Part shown: positions 1 through 10,384 of the stretch, piece by piece | Numbering within the stretch: position 1 is the first letter of the stretch | Layout: each line of letters starts with the position of its first letter | NCBI GenBank assembly: GCA_025531455.1 | Contig: JAMYHL010000013.1 | Location: 372,001 to 436,000 of the forward strand | From: Apiotrichum sp. Y4204 | Lineage: Eukaryota > Basidiomycota > Tremellomycetes > Trichosporonales > Trichosporonaceae | DNA length: 64,000 nucleotides | Direction: 5' to 3' | Made by a program: the position numbers and the translations under genes | Notes under the pieces: generated by a model | The model's input: the letters and a program-made list of their open reading frames with translations, nothing else | Databases searched by the model: none | What the model was told of the DNA's origin: nothing

Positions 1-767
1 CTTGAGGAGGTTGGAGCTCTTTGCGTCTGTGGCAGTGTCCCGCTTAGCCACGACAAGAAGAAACTGGGTGAGGATCTGGAGGATCTCCAGGCGCTTTGTC
101 GTGGCCTCAATCTTCTCGAATGTAGAAACAAGAGCGGCGTAGGGAACCCTGTTGTGTCAGCTGAGTGCGCACTTTGTGAAGCTCACGGCTCGCCCTCCTT
201 CCATCCCTTGTCAGCAACCGGAACACTCTTGAAGTTCTTCTTGGTGAATATCGACGCCAGGGTCACAGCAGCCTTCTCCTCCTGAGCCTCAAGCTCCTCA
301 TCGCTGATCTCGTCCTCGCCCTCCTCGTCTTGCGGAACGTGCTCGGCATCATCGTCGTCCTCCTTCTTTGCCTTTGGTGCAGGCTTCATAAAAATTGACG
401 CGAGAGGTTTGCCGTTGGAGGTTGAGGCAGACTTGGGCTTGTCGGCCGAAGGCGGCTTTGCAGGCTTGACCTCCTTCTTGGGGCTGGGCACAGGAGACGG
501 CTTCTTCGTCTCGACAGGCGTTGCCTCCTTCTTCTTAAAGATTGAGGCAACAGGCTTGTCCACCTTTGCCTTCTTCGGCGGCGGCGACGCGGTCGGAGCT
601 GGAGTTAGATAATCTTCGGCTCCATTATCTCACCCTTCGGCGGGGCCTCCACCTCGTCCTCGTCGTCCGATTCAATGACGCGCTTCATCTTCTTCTTGAC
701 AACTTTGACGGGACTCTCCGTGTCTTCTGTGTGAGCTTGATCCCTATGCGTATTACTCACCGGACAT
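1..767 (-). CDS. CDC9: DNA ligase I (ATP-dependent), 5' part only
   Basis: The replicative DNA ligase seals Okazaki fragments and excision-repair nicks in the nucleus. Only the N-terminal part lies here; the gene continues past base 1. My model has ATG at 767, exons 767-761, 726-634, 598-187 and 148-<1, with introns of 34-38 nt, and phase is kept throughout. The N-terminus is charged and disordered, with three repeats of the form (V/L)ASIF followed by basic or Lys-rich residues, resembling PCNA-interaction (PIP-box-like) motifs. It then enters the ligase N-terminal domain at VPYAALVSTFEKIEATTKRL, which matches the start of the DNA-binding domain of eukaryotic ligase I. The catalytic Lys and OB domain are outside the window. 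The gene diverges from the nucleoporin gene at 1295. Confidence 0.85.
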
Positions 768-1294
768 GGTGGCGACAGTGATGATGGTGATGGGATATGA
801 GTTTAATGCCAGGGAGGGGAGATGGATATTGGGCCGGGAATGTCTGTGGCGAGCCAGGGGACGCGTTCCTCGTCTTTTATTTGGAGACGCGTCTATTGAC
901 GTCTTGGCTGCACTTCACGGCGCGTGGTCTCGGTCCAGTCGAGGTAACCTCATCTCCCATATTCAAATGTTTTTTAGGTAATTAAGCGTGGTACTCGCGT
1001 GCTTTTTTTTGTGGTGGTCTGCATGGTCTGAATTTCCGCATTTGGTTCCTGTGTGTGTGTGAAGCCATTCCCTTTTGCACCTGCGCGCCCATCAATCACT
1101 CATTCCAAAAGATACTCCCTCTCTCTCTCCATCCAACATCGCACACACGTAACACACCATCTTTTTTTGTGAACAACTCTCGACGACGACGACAACAACC
1201 ACAACAACAACAGCAGCACTCGTCGCCTAACCAAAACATCCAACAGCATCCATCCCATTGCACCGAGAGGCTCGTTCTCATAAGCTCGACACCC
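768..1294. promoter_or_regulatory. Divergent promoter region, DNA ligase I / Nup153-like
   Basis: This 527-bp interval separates two divergently transcribed genes. No conserved ORF is evident. The nucleoporin side has a CT/CA-rich stretch leading into a CAACAA-rich leader (about 1185-1225), typical of a 5' UTR. I see no convincing TATA box. Confidence 0.5.
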
Positions 1295-4200
1295 ATGAAC
1301 CGCTCATCCTCTCGGAAGGATCTGCGCGCCGAGCGTCTCGGCACAACGCCGTACGCCCGCTCGTCGCTCAAGCGCGTGCGTATATTATAGATCTGTCAAG
1401 TCTCTGCATGCCTATACTAACTACAGTCCTCGTCCTGGAACCCGCTCGCCGGCCTGCGCAACCTCGCCCAATCGCTTGTTGGGCGTAACGACGAAGACAA
1501 GTCTGTGTCGGGGAGCGAAGAGGAGTGGAACGGGCAGATGCCCGAGATTATGCGGGGTGAGGACGTCTTCACTCTTGCGGCAGCTGGTGGACGCGGGGGA
1601 GTCGACTTCGAGGCGCGCGCGTCAACCTGGCGGGCAGGCCGGGCAAGCCTGAGGGCCTCCAAGTCCGTAAGTGCGATGTCTTGTTCATTGCTGACCGGAA
1701 AGCAACGTTCGGACTGGGGTGCGCTCGGGCTCGGGGACACCGTTGTGGAGGTGGACGAGGTCTTTGAGTCGCCCTTCTTTAGGCCGAAGTCTCAGCCGCA
1801 GCTCCTTCCTCCTCCTCCCCGCGATGTGCGGCCATCGGGCTCGACACTGGCTTTAAAGCAGTTCATGGAGGACAAGGGCGTACGGTTCGGCCCCGAAGAC
1901 GCCGAGGTGCTGGAGGGACTGGCACAAAGCGTTCGTGCCGAGACAATGGTGGACAGGCAGAGCAATCCTGTTCGCTATGGCGGCTGGAGCGCCGCGACTC
2001 CCAGCAAACTTCTGTCGTCCAAGGCGGGCGATGCTGTCCACACCCCCGGTACCGACTTTTCTCTCGGCAGCTCTGCACCCCTCGGCGCGCGTCACCCTGG
2101 CCAGCGCAAGGTCACATATCTAGGCCCCGGCATGTCCACTCGTCGTTTGAGCCGTGTCCCGAAGCCCGCACGCAAGCCGATACTGGACAGTCTTGAATAC
2201 TCGAAGAAGCGCAAGACGGACAACGACACAATGGAGATTGAGGAAGCGCCCACGCCTGAGATTGCTGCTGCGGCGTCTGTGGCAGCAGCCTTCAATGCCA
2301 AGCAGAGGGTCACTCCGCGGTCGCCCCTGGTGCCGGAGGTGCGTGAGCCATCACCAAAGAAGGCCGGCGACGACGTTCTTCGCGACCTTATCGACGAGAC
2401 GCTCGGCCCGGAGACCGCCAAGCCCTCCCTGGTAATCAATCCTTACGAGAACCTCTCTCCGGCACCGAGCGGGCGTGTCACTCCACTGAAGTCTAGCCTG
2501 CGTCGATCTGCATCGAGCCGCCTTGCCTCCTCCACCCGTGCATCAGCGTCACGGGGAGCAGCTGAGAAGCTTGCGAGCGTGGGAACGTCGACACGCAAAC
2601 TGAGCACACTCGAGATGGTCAGCAACTACAAGTCGAGCCGCGAGACTCCTGCAACACAGTCCACATCCCCAGAGCCAGTCATGAACCCCGGTGACTCGCT
2701 CAAGGCGTCCACCATGACGCCTCCTCAGCCGAAGCCAGTGGAGAAGCCGGCCAAGCTTCCGGAGCCTGTTTCCTTCCAGCCTCTTCCTCTTCCATCTCTC
2801 TCGTCATCGACGATCAAGAGCACCCCCAAGCAGGCCAAGGAGCAACCCGTGCCAGAGCCGTCCGCAGCTGTTGCCGCGATCACCGCGAAGCCTCCTTCTG
2901 CTCCGAAGTACAACCCTCCCGCTATCGCTCTCGGCCCTCCTCCATCCCTGCCCACGCCTGCCCCCACGCCCACTCATTCCGCTCCGACGCGCCGTGTCGA
3001 CCCGTCCGCCATCTACCTCTCCGCCAAAGACTCGGCTCTCAATGTCGACCGGGCAGCACTCCCCTTCTACACCTTCACTCTCCCATCTGGTTCTCCCGAG
3101 CCCTCTGACACAGTCAAGGAGGCCGCTCGTGCGCGCCCCGTCTCGACTTTCACCTTCACCATGCGCGAGTCGTCCCTGTCCTCTGCGTTCCTGTCGCCGA
3201 CAACTGCGACCGCCGTGTCTTCAGACAAGGGGCAAAGAAAGACTACTTCCGGTTCGACCGATGCGCCAACCCCATCCTCTGGTGGATTTACCTTGCCCAA
3301 GCAGACCGTCCCTGCTGGCCAGTGGAAGTGCGACATGTGCCAGTTGACCAACCCTGACTCGGTGAAGGACAAGTGCACCATATGCGAAACGCCGAGGCCC
3401 GGTGCTGCTCCTGAGAAGAAGGCCGCTCCCGCTGCCCCTCCTGCGCCCCCAGCCGGTGGGTTCACCTTTGGTGCCACTCCCACGGCCTCCTCGGCGTCCA
3501 CCCCAGCTTCCGGTAGCGGTTTCTCGTTCCCCAAGCAGGCCACCCCGGCCGGCCAGTGGAAGTGCGACATGTGCCAGCTGTTCAGCCCCGACTCGGTGAA
3601 GGACAAGTGTACCGTATGCGAGACGCCGCGGCCTGGAGCGGCCCCTGCACCCAAGGTTGCCGCCGCGCCCCCGGCTCCGCCAACGGGCGGCTTCACCTTC
3701 GGTAAGGCCTCCGCCCCTACCCCGCCGACCAGTGGTGGCTTCTCTTTGCCTAAGCCGAGCACTCCGGCAGACCAGTGGAAGTGCACTGTGTGTGACTGTG
3801 TTACCCCCAACACAGTCGACAAGTGCGTCGCCTGCGAGAGCCCTCGTCCTGGCGCTGCACCCGCAGCATCTGCCCCGCCTGCTGCACTGCCTGCTCCTCC
3901 GACTGGCGGCTTCAGCTTTGGCAAGACCTCAGCTCCGACTCCACCAGCTGGTGGCTTCTCCCTACCGAAGCAGAGCACTCCCACAGACAAGTGGACATGC
4001 CCCGTTTGTGACTGTGTCACTCCGAATGATGTGGACAAGTGCGTCGCATGCGAGAGCCCCCGTCCTGGCGCCGCACCGGCAGCCTCTGCTCCGCCCGCTG
4101 CACTTCCCACCCCTCCAGCCGGCGGATTCTCATTTGGAGGCAAGCCCTCTGGCGCGCCAGCTCCGCCATCAGGCGGCTTCACCTTCCGCGGCTTCGGCAA

Positions 4201-4420
4201 GCCCGCCTCGACGTCGTCGGCAACCTCCGCCCCCTCCCTCCCTGGTCTGCCAGCACCTCCTACTGGCGGCTTCACGTTCGGTGTCGCAGCGTCGACTCCA
4301 TCGCCTGCCCCGCTCCTCAAGCCCACAGGTGGTGCTGGCGAATGGACATGTTCATCGTGCGGACTGCAAAACCCGTCCACCGCAACGGAAAAGTGCACAA
4401 TCTGCGAGGCGGACAAGTAG
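1295..4420 (+). CDS. Nup153-like FG nucleoporin with five RanBP2-type zinc fingers
   Basis: This is a nuclear-basket-type nucleoporin. Exons are 1295-1375, 1427-1666 and 1703-4420, giving about 1012 aa. The 36-nt second intron (1667-1702) has GTAAGT, CTGAC and AG signals but is a multiple of three without stops, so an unspliced 1024-aa form would also read through. Near the N-terminus, a Trp-Asn-Pro-Leu segment followed by a Leu/Arg helix resembles the amphipathic membrane-binding helix of Nup1/Nup60/Nup153. The middle is Ser/Pro-rich and disordered. The C-terminal third alternates GGFTFG/GGFSFG motifs with five zinc fingers of the form W-x-C-x2-C-x10-C-x2-C, at roughly 3310-3400, 3550-3640, 3770-3850, 3990-4070 and 4340-4415. 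Yeast Nup1/Nup2/Nup60 lack such fingers; animal Nup153 and Nup358 have them. Family assignment is solid, the exact orthologue less so. Confidence 0.85.
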
Positions 4421-5611
4421 TTGATAGAGTAATGTGATAGGTTTTTTGGCCCATACATTGCGTTTATATGCAGCCATGCAGGTATCTCAAGGGCCCGGCT
4501 GGATCACGTTCGATCGGAGCTGAACGGCCGCGATATCGTTGAGATTGAGGGGCATATTGTAGAGGACCGCCACCTCGCCGATCTGGGGGGACGCTACGCC
4601 AAAGAGGGTCGAGGAAGGAAAGGGCCGAGTACTTTCTGCCAAAAATTCCTTCGGTTGCGGAGATGGTGGCTGCCGCCAACCGCGACAAGGGCATGTTAGA
4701 GTCTGCCAGGACGCAGCCGGGTGAATGTCGTCGCAGGACATATTAGGCCGCAGCGGTCTACTCCACTCAGTGTCGGCAATTCCGGCTTAACGGTGGTAAA
4801 TTGCCCGTCATGCCTCGGCGACAAGAGTTGAGGGGATGTGAAAGAGCAGAAGTCGGGTCACGTCAAAGTTCGCCCACAGCAGCACAGTTCACCCATGAAC
4901 GGAGGAGGCTTCTGTAGAGAGGCGATTGTCTAGGAGCGACGGCGAGCAGGTATAATGCGCTACGCACCATGCCCCAGGTTTCCGGCCCCCGGAGGCCCCA
5001 GACTCTCTACGGCCGGCGCCATCTCTCTCCCCACATAGAATTGTTTTGGGTGGAGCCACAGGCGCGGGTCGGATCAATATTCTGATCAGCCATTTTATGA
5101 CCCCGGATTCCTCATGTTCAGGATCACGTACCAGAATAACGTGTCGGAAGAACATGGAAGAATAGGGTATAGCGGGGTGTTGGGGGAGGTTGGAACCTTT
5201 CTGGATCCTGAGGTTTGTGGAGCACATCACATCATGGTGTGGAGAGGCACTTCACATCAGTACCGCGCTGCGGTTGCCGGTAACGGACGGCAACTAACGT
5301 TAACCCAGCCTTCAGGTCTGGGTTGTGAGCATCATACCGGAACAAAAGGCCGCAGCGCTTACTGGAACCGAGCCAGGATGGCGGGTTAGCAAAGTAGAGC
5401 GACGCTTGCCATCGATCAGAGTTGTGCGTTCAGAAGCCCATAGCTGGGGCAAACCTAGAACAGATCCTAGCGGCCTCACACAACCAAGGTGAACAACGCG
5501 CGTAAGGTGGTGCGATTCCCACGCGCAGTGGAGTAGAGTTTCGGGGTGGCGGCGGGTGTGCAGCCGAGCTGCCGAACGTGCTCGCCGAGCGTGCTCGCCG
5601 GGCCGAAAGCC

Positions 5612-5644
<33 letters not shown>

Positions 5645-5737
5645 GAACCCGGGGGGCCCCCGCGGCCACCACGGGGGGGGAATANNNNNNNNNNNNNNNN
5701 NNNNNNNNNNCCCCCCCCCCCCCCCCCCCCCCCCCCC
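5612..5737. other. Assembly gap bordered by homopolymers
   Basis: A G27 run (5612-5638) and a C27 run (5711-5737) bracket 26 N (5685-5710). A GC-rich segment of about 35 bp, beginning GCCGGGAA and containing CCGGGGGGCCC, occurs imperfectly on both sides (about 5640 and about 5748) in direct orientation. This looks like a collapsed or unresolved repeat, not biology. Confidence 0.85.
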
Positions 5738-6375
5738 GCCCCCCCCGCCGGGAAGCCGGGGGGCCCGAGCGGCCTCCTCGGAGCGGAGAGAGCCGGCATA
5801 TCGGCGGACGTCATGGTGAGGTCAGACTACGCGGCTCCCCAGGGTCATGAAGAAGAACATCATGCAAATGCAGGACCGGTAGCTGTGACGCGATCTCAGC
5901 GGGTTCGAGTAGGAGCGGAGAGGTGGGGGCGGCACAAATGATCGCAATGCAAGACGATGTCTAGCCCGTTTCCCGGAATCATCACCGGATCCTACCGACG
6001 GCAGAGCCAGCGACGGACGCCGGCCGTCGATGACCGGACATCGCGATGGTGACCCGTGAGACCCGTCGTGCTGGTGTGTGCCGGCCAGGCGTCCCGCCTT
6101 CTCTCGGCCTCGACCACCACCCATCACGACGGCCCAGCCTCCAGCAGCGGATTAGCTCAGGCTCGGCCCCCTTCCAGACCCAGACTACGGAAGGGAGAGC
6201 TTGGCGCTGGAAGCAAATATCTGGCGAGAAGAGTGTCTTGGTGCAAAGCAGAAAATGGTGTGGGAAACTGGAGAGGAGTGTTAGCGCAGGGTTTTTCCAA
6301 CATGCATAATTTAGTTACGTACGTGCTAATTGGGATTGTGATGACGGGCAAGGGCAAAATTAGCCGCACACAAAG

Positions 6376-6431
6376 CTTTGGGCTTTGGGCTTTGGGCTTT
6401 GGGCTTTGTGCTTTGTGCTTAGGGCTTTGGG
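6376..6431 (+). repeat. Heptamer tandem repeat (CTTTGGG)8
   Basis: Eight contiguous 7-bp units run from 6376 to 6431. Units 1-4 and 8 are CTTTGGG, units 5-6 are CTTTGTG, and unit 7 is CTTAGGG. It lies in the noncoding region about 340 bp upstream of the lectin gene start. Confidence 0.9.
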
Positions 6432-6714
6432 GTCATGTCACTGGATTCCCCTGCTCCGCTCGGCCCTGTGGTTCCTCTGCAGTTACCTCACAGTCATCAC
6501 AGGGCTTCACTCGTACCCACTCGGGGTGATCACAGGTCCCGAACTGCCGGGTCGCGAACACAACCTTGTCCTGCGCTCTCACGCGGAACTGTGCCTATGA
6601 CATGCCTCGGTGTTCGCAACCTTCTAGCTTGCTCCCTAGTGACGGCGTGCGGCCGGAAGAGTGCCGAGTGCCGAGTAATAGTGCGGCCCAGCGTCCACTC
6701 ACCTCCAGCAACGA

Positions 6715-6722
6715 TATAAAAG
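6715..6722 (+). promoter_or_regulatory. TATA box of the lectin gene
   Basis: TATAAAAG sits 47 bp upstream of the ATG at 6769 with a short leader between. It is one of the few clear TATA boxes in the window and suits a regulated, highly expressed secreted protein. Confidence 0.55.
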
Positions 6723-6768
6723 AACATACTCGGGATCCCAAAAGCACCAACACCCATCCACCAACATC

Positions 6769-7656
6769 ATGCGCTCGTTCACCCTCCTCCCCGTGCTCGC
6801 CCTCATCGCCACCGTGGCCGCGGCCCCGATGCCGCAGGACGACGCTGCCGCGGCTCCCCCCGACCCTACCGCGACCGCTTCTGCCGCCGCCGACACCGTC
6901 GCTCCGTCGGGACAGGTTCCTCCCCCCACCGTGTCGCCTCCCGCTGAAACTCCCGCCGAAACTCCCGCCGAAACTCCCGCCGAGACTCCGGCAGAGACTC
7001 CGGCCGAGACTCCTGCCGCACCTCCCGCCGAGACCCCGGCGGAGACTCCGGCTGAGACTCCCGCTGCCCCGCCGGCTGCTGAGACTCCCGCTGCCCCGCC
7101 GGCTGCTGAGACTCCCGCTGCCCCTCCGGCTGCTGAGACACCCCCTGCCCCTCCTGCGAACGCGACCACCTCGGCCCCTCCTCCGCCCGTGACGAGCGCG
7201 CCTCCCCCGCCCGCTGGCGTCCTGATCCACCCGAACGGCAACACCAAGAAGTGCCTCGATGTCAAGGACGGCGAGCTTCGCAACAACGCCTTCGTCCAGA
7301 TGTGAGTAAAAAACCAGAGTTAGTTGTTCTTTACTGACGGCAGCTTCGACTGTGACCCTGCCAAGAAGCAGCGCTGGGAGGTGACCAAGGGTGCGACCAA
7401 GGTGCGCGTCGCGGGCACCAACTTCTGCCTTGACGCCGGGGCGAACCCGGGCGACGGCACCAAGATGAAGATCTGGCAGTGCTACGACAACCTCCCCGCC
7501 CAGTCGTGGTGGTACACTGACGACAACCGCATTGCCCTCACTGACAGGGGCCAGTGCCTCGACCTCACGGACGGCGTGCTCTACAACCGCAAGCGCACGC
7601 AGATCTGGACTTGCGGCGACAACAACAACAACCAGGTGTGGACCACCTCGCAGTAA
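6769..7656 (+). CDS. Secreted protein: Pro/Thr/Glu repeat stalk plus ricin-B-type beta-trefoil lectin domain
   Basis: Exons are 6769-7301 and 7344-7656 (281 aa, one 42-nt intron). Residues 1-19 are a classical signal peptide (hydrophobic core LLPVLALIATVAA, then AAP). Residues about 20-155 are a low-complexity stalk of ETPA and AAPPA units, a likely O-glycosylated linker, encoded by tandem DNA repeats (about 6950-7150). The C-terminal ~125 residues are a beta-trefoil carbohydrate-binding domain with the typical pattern KKCLDVKDG, QRWEV, FCLDAG, IWQCYDN, QCLDLTDG, IWTCGD. It has no catalytic domain, so a wall-associated or extracellular sugar-binding role is likely. The start is supported by the signal peptide and the TATA box at 6715. 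Confidence 0.85.
6943..7150 (+). repeat. Coding tandem repeat (PAET / AAPPAAET units)
   Basis: Roughly twelve-base units encoding Pro-Ala-Glu-Thr are repeated, then 27-base units encoding AAPPAAETP. Synonymous positions vary among the early units, while several later units are nearly identical, suggesting recent copy-number change. Confidence 0.8.
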
Positions 7657-9020
7657 AAGACTCTAGCAGGACAGTGATACCGTAGTTTATAGTTAGTGTC
7701 GATGCAATCTGAAGTGTGTACTTGACGAAAGAGGGGGTGCAGTAGTGTTGCGTCAGTTCGTAAGCAGCATTCAATTCGTATCGCAACGGAAGCTCCATTT
7801 CTCCGGAGCTCTGCGTTAGTTGCACTTGGTGACTAACACACATCGTAGAGTCTCTCAACAGTCAAGAGAGGTGCTGGCATACTCACAATGCGCAATCCTA
7901 CATATCGCTCGCCTTTCACATGTCGCGAGTATGGTCGAGGAAATCATCCGTGGGTTGCAATTGATGTGGGATGGGTAACAGACATTTAGTAAATGATGCA
8001 CAAAGTTCGTGATCCTCCTACGTCACTGGTCGTTCACTTGGCTGGGCTCGGAGGGGATCGGAGTGCGCTGGGTCGCTGGGGCGGTTATACCCGCCAGGGC
8101 CTGCGTCAAGTGCCAGCCATGTGACGGCAGAGCTACTCGCGTCCGTAGTTCCATAGTCCACTATCTGACGCGCAACCAAGTCCTCCACCACCGGCCGTCA
8201 ACCATCATCGCGACATAACACAAAAATTCAACTCGTTCACGCCGTCACAACCCCCCGCGCGCAACTTCAAAAAGCAGGTTTACACCCGACGCTTCCTGAC
8301 GGAGAATCGAACTCCGATCTCCCGCGTGACAAGCGAGCATACTAGCCGTTATACGATCAGGAAATTGTTATTTTACAAACGAACACTGTGTTGATATATG
8401 GGATCGCCGTCAGCGGGGCGGTGATCGCGCACGAGGGTCGGGCGGTGATGGTGATGACGGTGATCCTGATTCCCTCGTTGTTGATCTGCCAAGCAAACTG
8501 ACCACACTGAGAAGCGGGCAAGCAGCGGGCAAGCTGTCTCATGTCTTACTGACCAACTGACTGATGTGTTTGATGTCCTCAAGTCCGGCCGGTGGCTGGC
8601 CCTCTTTGAGAGCGCTCCGATCCGTTATCTGTGATGTTAACGCCCCCTCGGATCTGTCGTCCGACCTATTACAAATGACAGGTTCAGGAGCTGGAGCGCC
8701 AGTATTGGTATCTGGGCTTTTTGCAGATCGTGGGTGATGATATCGGCGGTGAGAGGAGGTCCGGGAAGTTACGGAGGTCGATGAAGACGTGCCCGACACC
8801 ACGGAGTTGTTCTGGAGGTGAGTTACCGCGATCTGCTGCCATCTATAACGCGAATCTGTGAACATTGCAATGCACTGAGTGGAGATAACTAAATTCCTTG
8901 GGGCACCTCATTGATTGAAGTTGTGCAACTGTGCTTTACTCGCTTGTCTTGGTCCAAAAATCCTAAATCATACATGCAAACAGCGGGTCATTACGTCTTC
9001 CACTCTCGTTATGATCTATC
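7657..9020. other. Intergenic region containing one tRNA
   Basis: Apart from the tRNA-Asp at 8292-8363 I see no gene. Short ORFs (for example 8539-8865 minus) are not conserved-looking and have no splice or domain support. Confidence 0.55.
8292..8363 (-). tRNA. tRNA-Asp (anticodon GTC)
   Basis: A 72-nt cloverleaf can be drawn on the minus strand. It has a perfect 7-bp acceptor stem (TTCCTGA/TCAGGAA), D arm GTAT...ATGC, anticodon stem CTCGC/GCGGG with loop TTGTCAC (anticodon GTC), and T arm CGGAG-TTCGATT-CTCCG, with G as discriminator base. There is no intron. The core aligns position by position with eukaryotic tRNA-Asp. CCA is not encoded, as usual in eukaryotes. Confidence 0.93.
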
Positions 9021-9428
9021 TTAGAAGGTGCCCGTGGGCTTGAGGCGAAGCTGCTTGTCCTGGGTGACTGGAGAGTTAGTACAGGAAACAACACGATGGA
9101 AAATACAGAGGCCACAACTGCAAGTTGCGGCGGGGCTGCTCTCATACTCACGGTGCTTGCCAATCATGAAGATGGACGCGCTGCAGACGACGGTGACGAG
9201 GAACGCGAGGGGGTAAACGTCGACGGGGATGCCTGTTGGGAGATTAGCCCCGGTCTCCGAATCCATGATTCATGATCCAAACTCACTCTTGGCAAACGGC
9301 CACAGCTCGTCAGTGCCCTGCGCGACCTTCTTTGACGGCGCGGCGGCGCTCATCTGGCGACGGGCGAGGGGGGCGGCGCGGGCGGTGCGCGAGGCGCGGA
9401 GACCGGTGGACGCGATGGAGCGGAACAT
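9021..9428 (-). CDS. Small mitochondrial one-TM protein, possibly NDUFA4/MLRQ (B12D)-like
   Basis: Exons are 9428-9287, 9232-9152 and 9067-9021 (89 aa). The N-terminal ~30 residues are rich in Arg, Ala and Ser without acids, a good mitochondrial presequence. A single hydrophobic helix follows (YPLAFLVTVVCSASIFMIG), then a short basic tail ending in LRLKPTGTF. This layout, with a proline-bearing entry to one TM and a tail near the C-terminus containing LRL(K/R)P, resembles the B12D/MLRQ family of respiratory-chain accessory subunits. That family call is tentative. A small cytochrome c oxidase subunit is the main alternative. Splice phases are consistent throughout. Confidence 0.65.
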
Positions 9429-10384
9429 TGTGGTGATTGGTGAGGTGGGGCTGGTGGAACTCCGAAGAGGTGAGCGGTAGGGGATTGGTAGTAGTGAAGG
9501 ACAGAGGTGTTCGGAAACTGATGGGCAAAACAGCAATTCGGAGCGCGGCGCTTTATACGCGTCGGTGAGCTGGTCTTTGCAAAGATCTGGACGAGGATCT
9601 GTGAGGCTGGAGCTGAGACGAGCCACATCATCTCGGGAGAGCTCGTGCTCGAAAGCGAGCGACCAGCGACATCGTCCACGGCCGCGCCACGAACAGCTAA
9701 AGAACAATGACCCATGTACTGTACAACAAGCCCCCCTGTGCACTGTCCCATTGTCTGTACTTTGCTATCTCCACCGGATCGCTCCGGTCGAGGTCTGCAC
9801 AAGCTCAGAGGATCAGAGGCACAATGCAGCACTCCATTTCTTGGCCCGATTAACGCGTGGCGCCGCCCAGATCCGGGTTCACTGGACAGTGATCGTCGCA
9901 TGCCGGTGGGTAGGATACACGTCAGTGGCCCTCGCACAGCTTATTGTACAGTGCGCTTTTGTCCTCGCCACCGGGGGACAGCGAATGGTCCGAGATACAA
10001 TGCACCTGTTCTCGGCGAGCTCGAGTCCGGCACAGTCCGAACAATAGATTTATCCGGCGCACTGGTGCCTTGTCCATTATTGTCTCTGGGATCGCGGGGT
10101 CCCCTCACGCCTTTGCCGCACCCAGCTATTGTCCTCCGTTTCTGGACCGCACGGCGTCGCTTATTGGCCCAGGGTTCCGGGAGCATAAACGACCCGAGAA
10201 CGGTGGTGGTTCCGGTGTTATTGTGCATGTGTCACTGTCATTCTGCATGTTGTTACTTCTGTACATCCGGCCGCGATGGGTGCGGCATGGGGTATACAGT
10301 GGGGACCTGCCAGATACGGAGAACAATAATGCGGGGATACCAGCTTGCCAGGAAATTACAAACAACAATCAACAAGCTCTCTGG

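Larger units (their letters stand above)
4421..6768. other. Gene-poor interval with assembly gap
   Basis: No recognisable gene lies in these 2.35 kb. Short ORFs on both strands show no family signal. The interval holds a run of N (5685-5710) flanked by a 27-base G run and a 27-base C run, and a heptamer repeat at 6376-6431. The last 100 bp form the promoter of the lectin gene. A decayed gene cannot be excluded. Confidence 0.6.

Noticed and set aside
3067..4458. 463-codon open frame on the minus strand, antisense to the nucleoporin
   Set aside because: Mirror of repetitive, GC3-biased codons of the real gene; Gly/Ala/Pro-rich, no domain.
4464..4741. Two overlapping short minus-strand frames just after the nucleoporin, one with a plausible-looking tail (GEVAVLYNMPLNLNDIAAV)
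   Set aside because: Could be a gene relic, but no family recognised, no upstream exon and no splice pattern.
5501..5520. B-box-like GGTGCGATTCC near the assembly gap
   Set aside because: One mismatch in the core and no A box or cloverleaf around it.
6418..6424. CTTAGGG unit resembling a telomere repeat (TTAGGG)
   Set aside because: A single unit inside a CTTTGGG array; no tandem TTAGGG, so not an interstitial telomere.
8539..8865. 108-codon minus-strand frame
   Set aside because: Ser/Thr-rich with no motif and no supporting splice or promoter signal.
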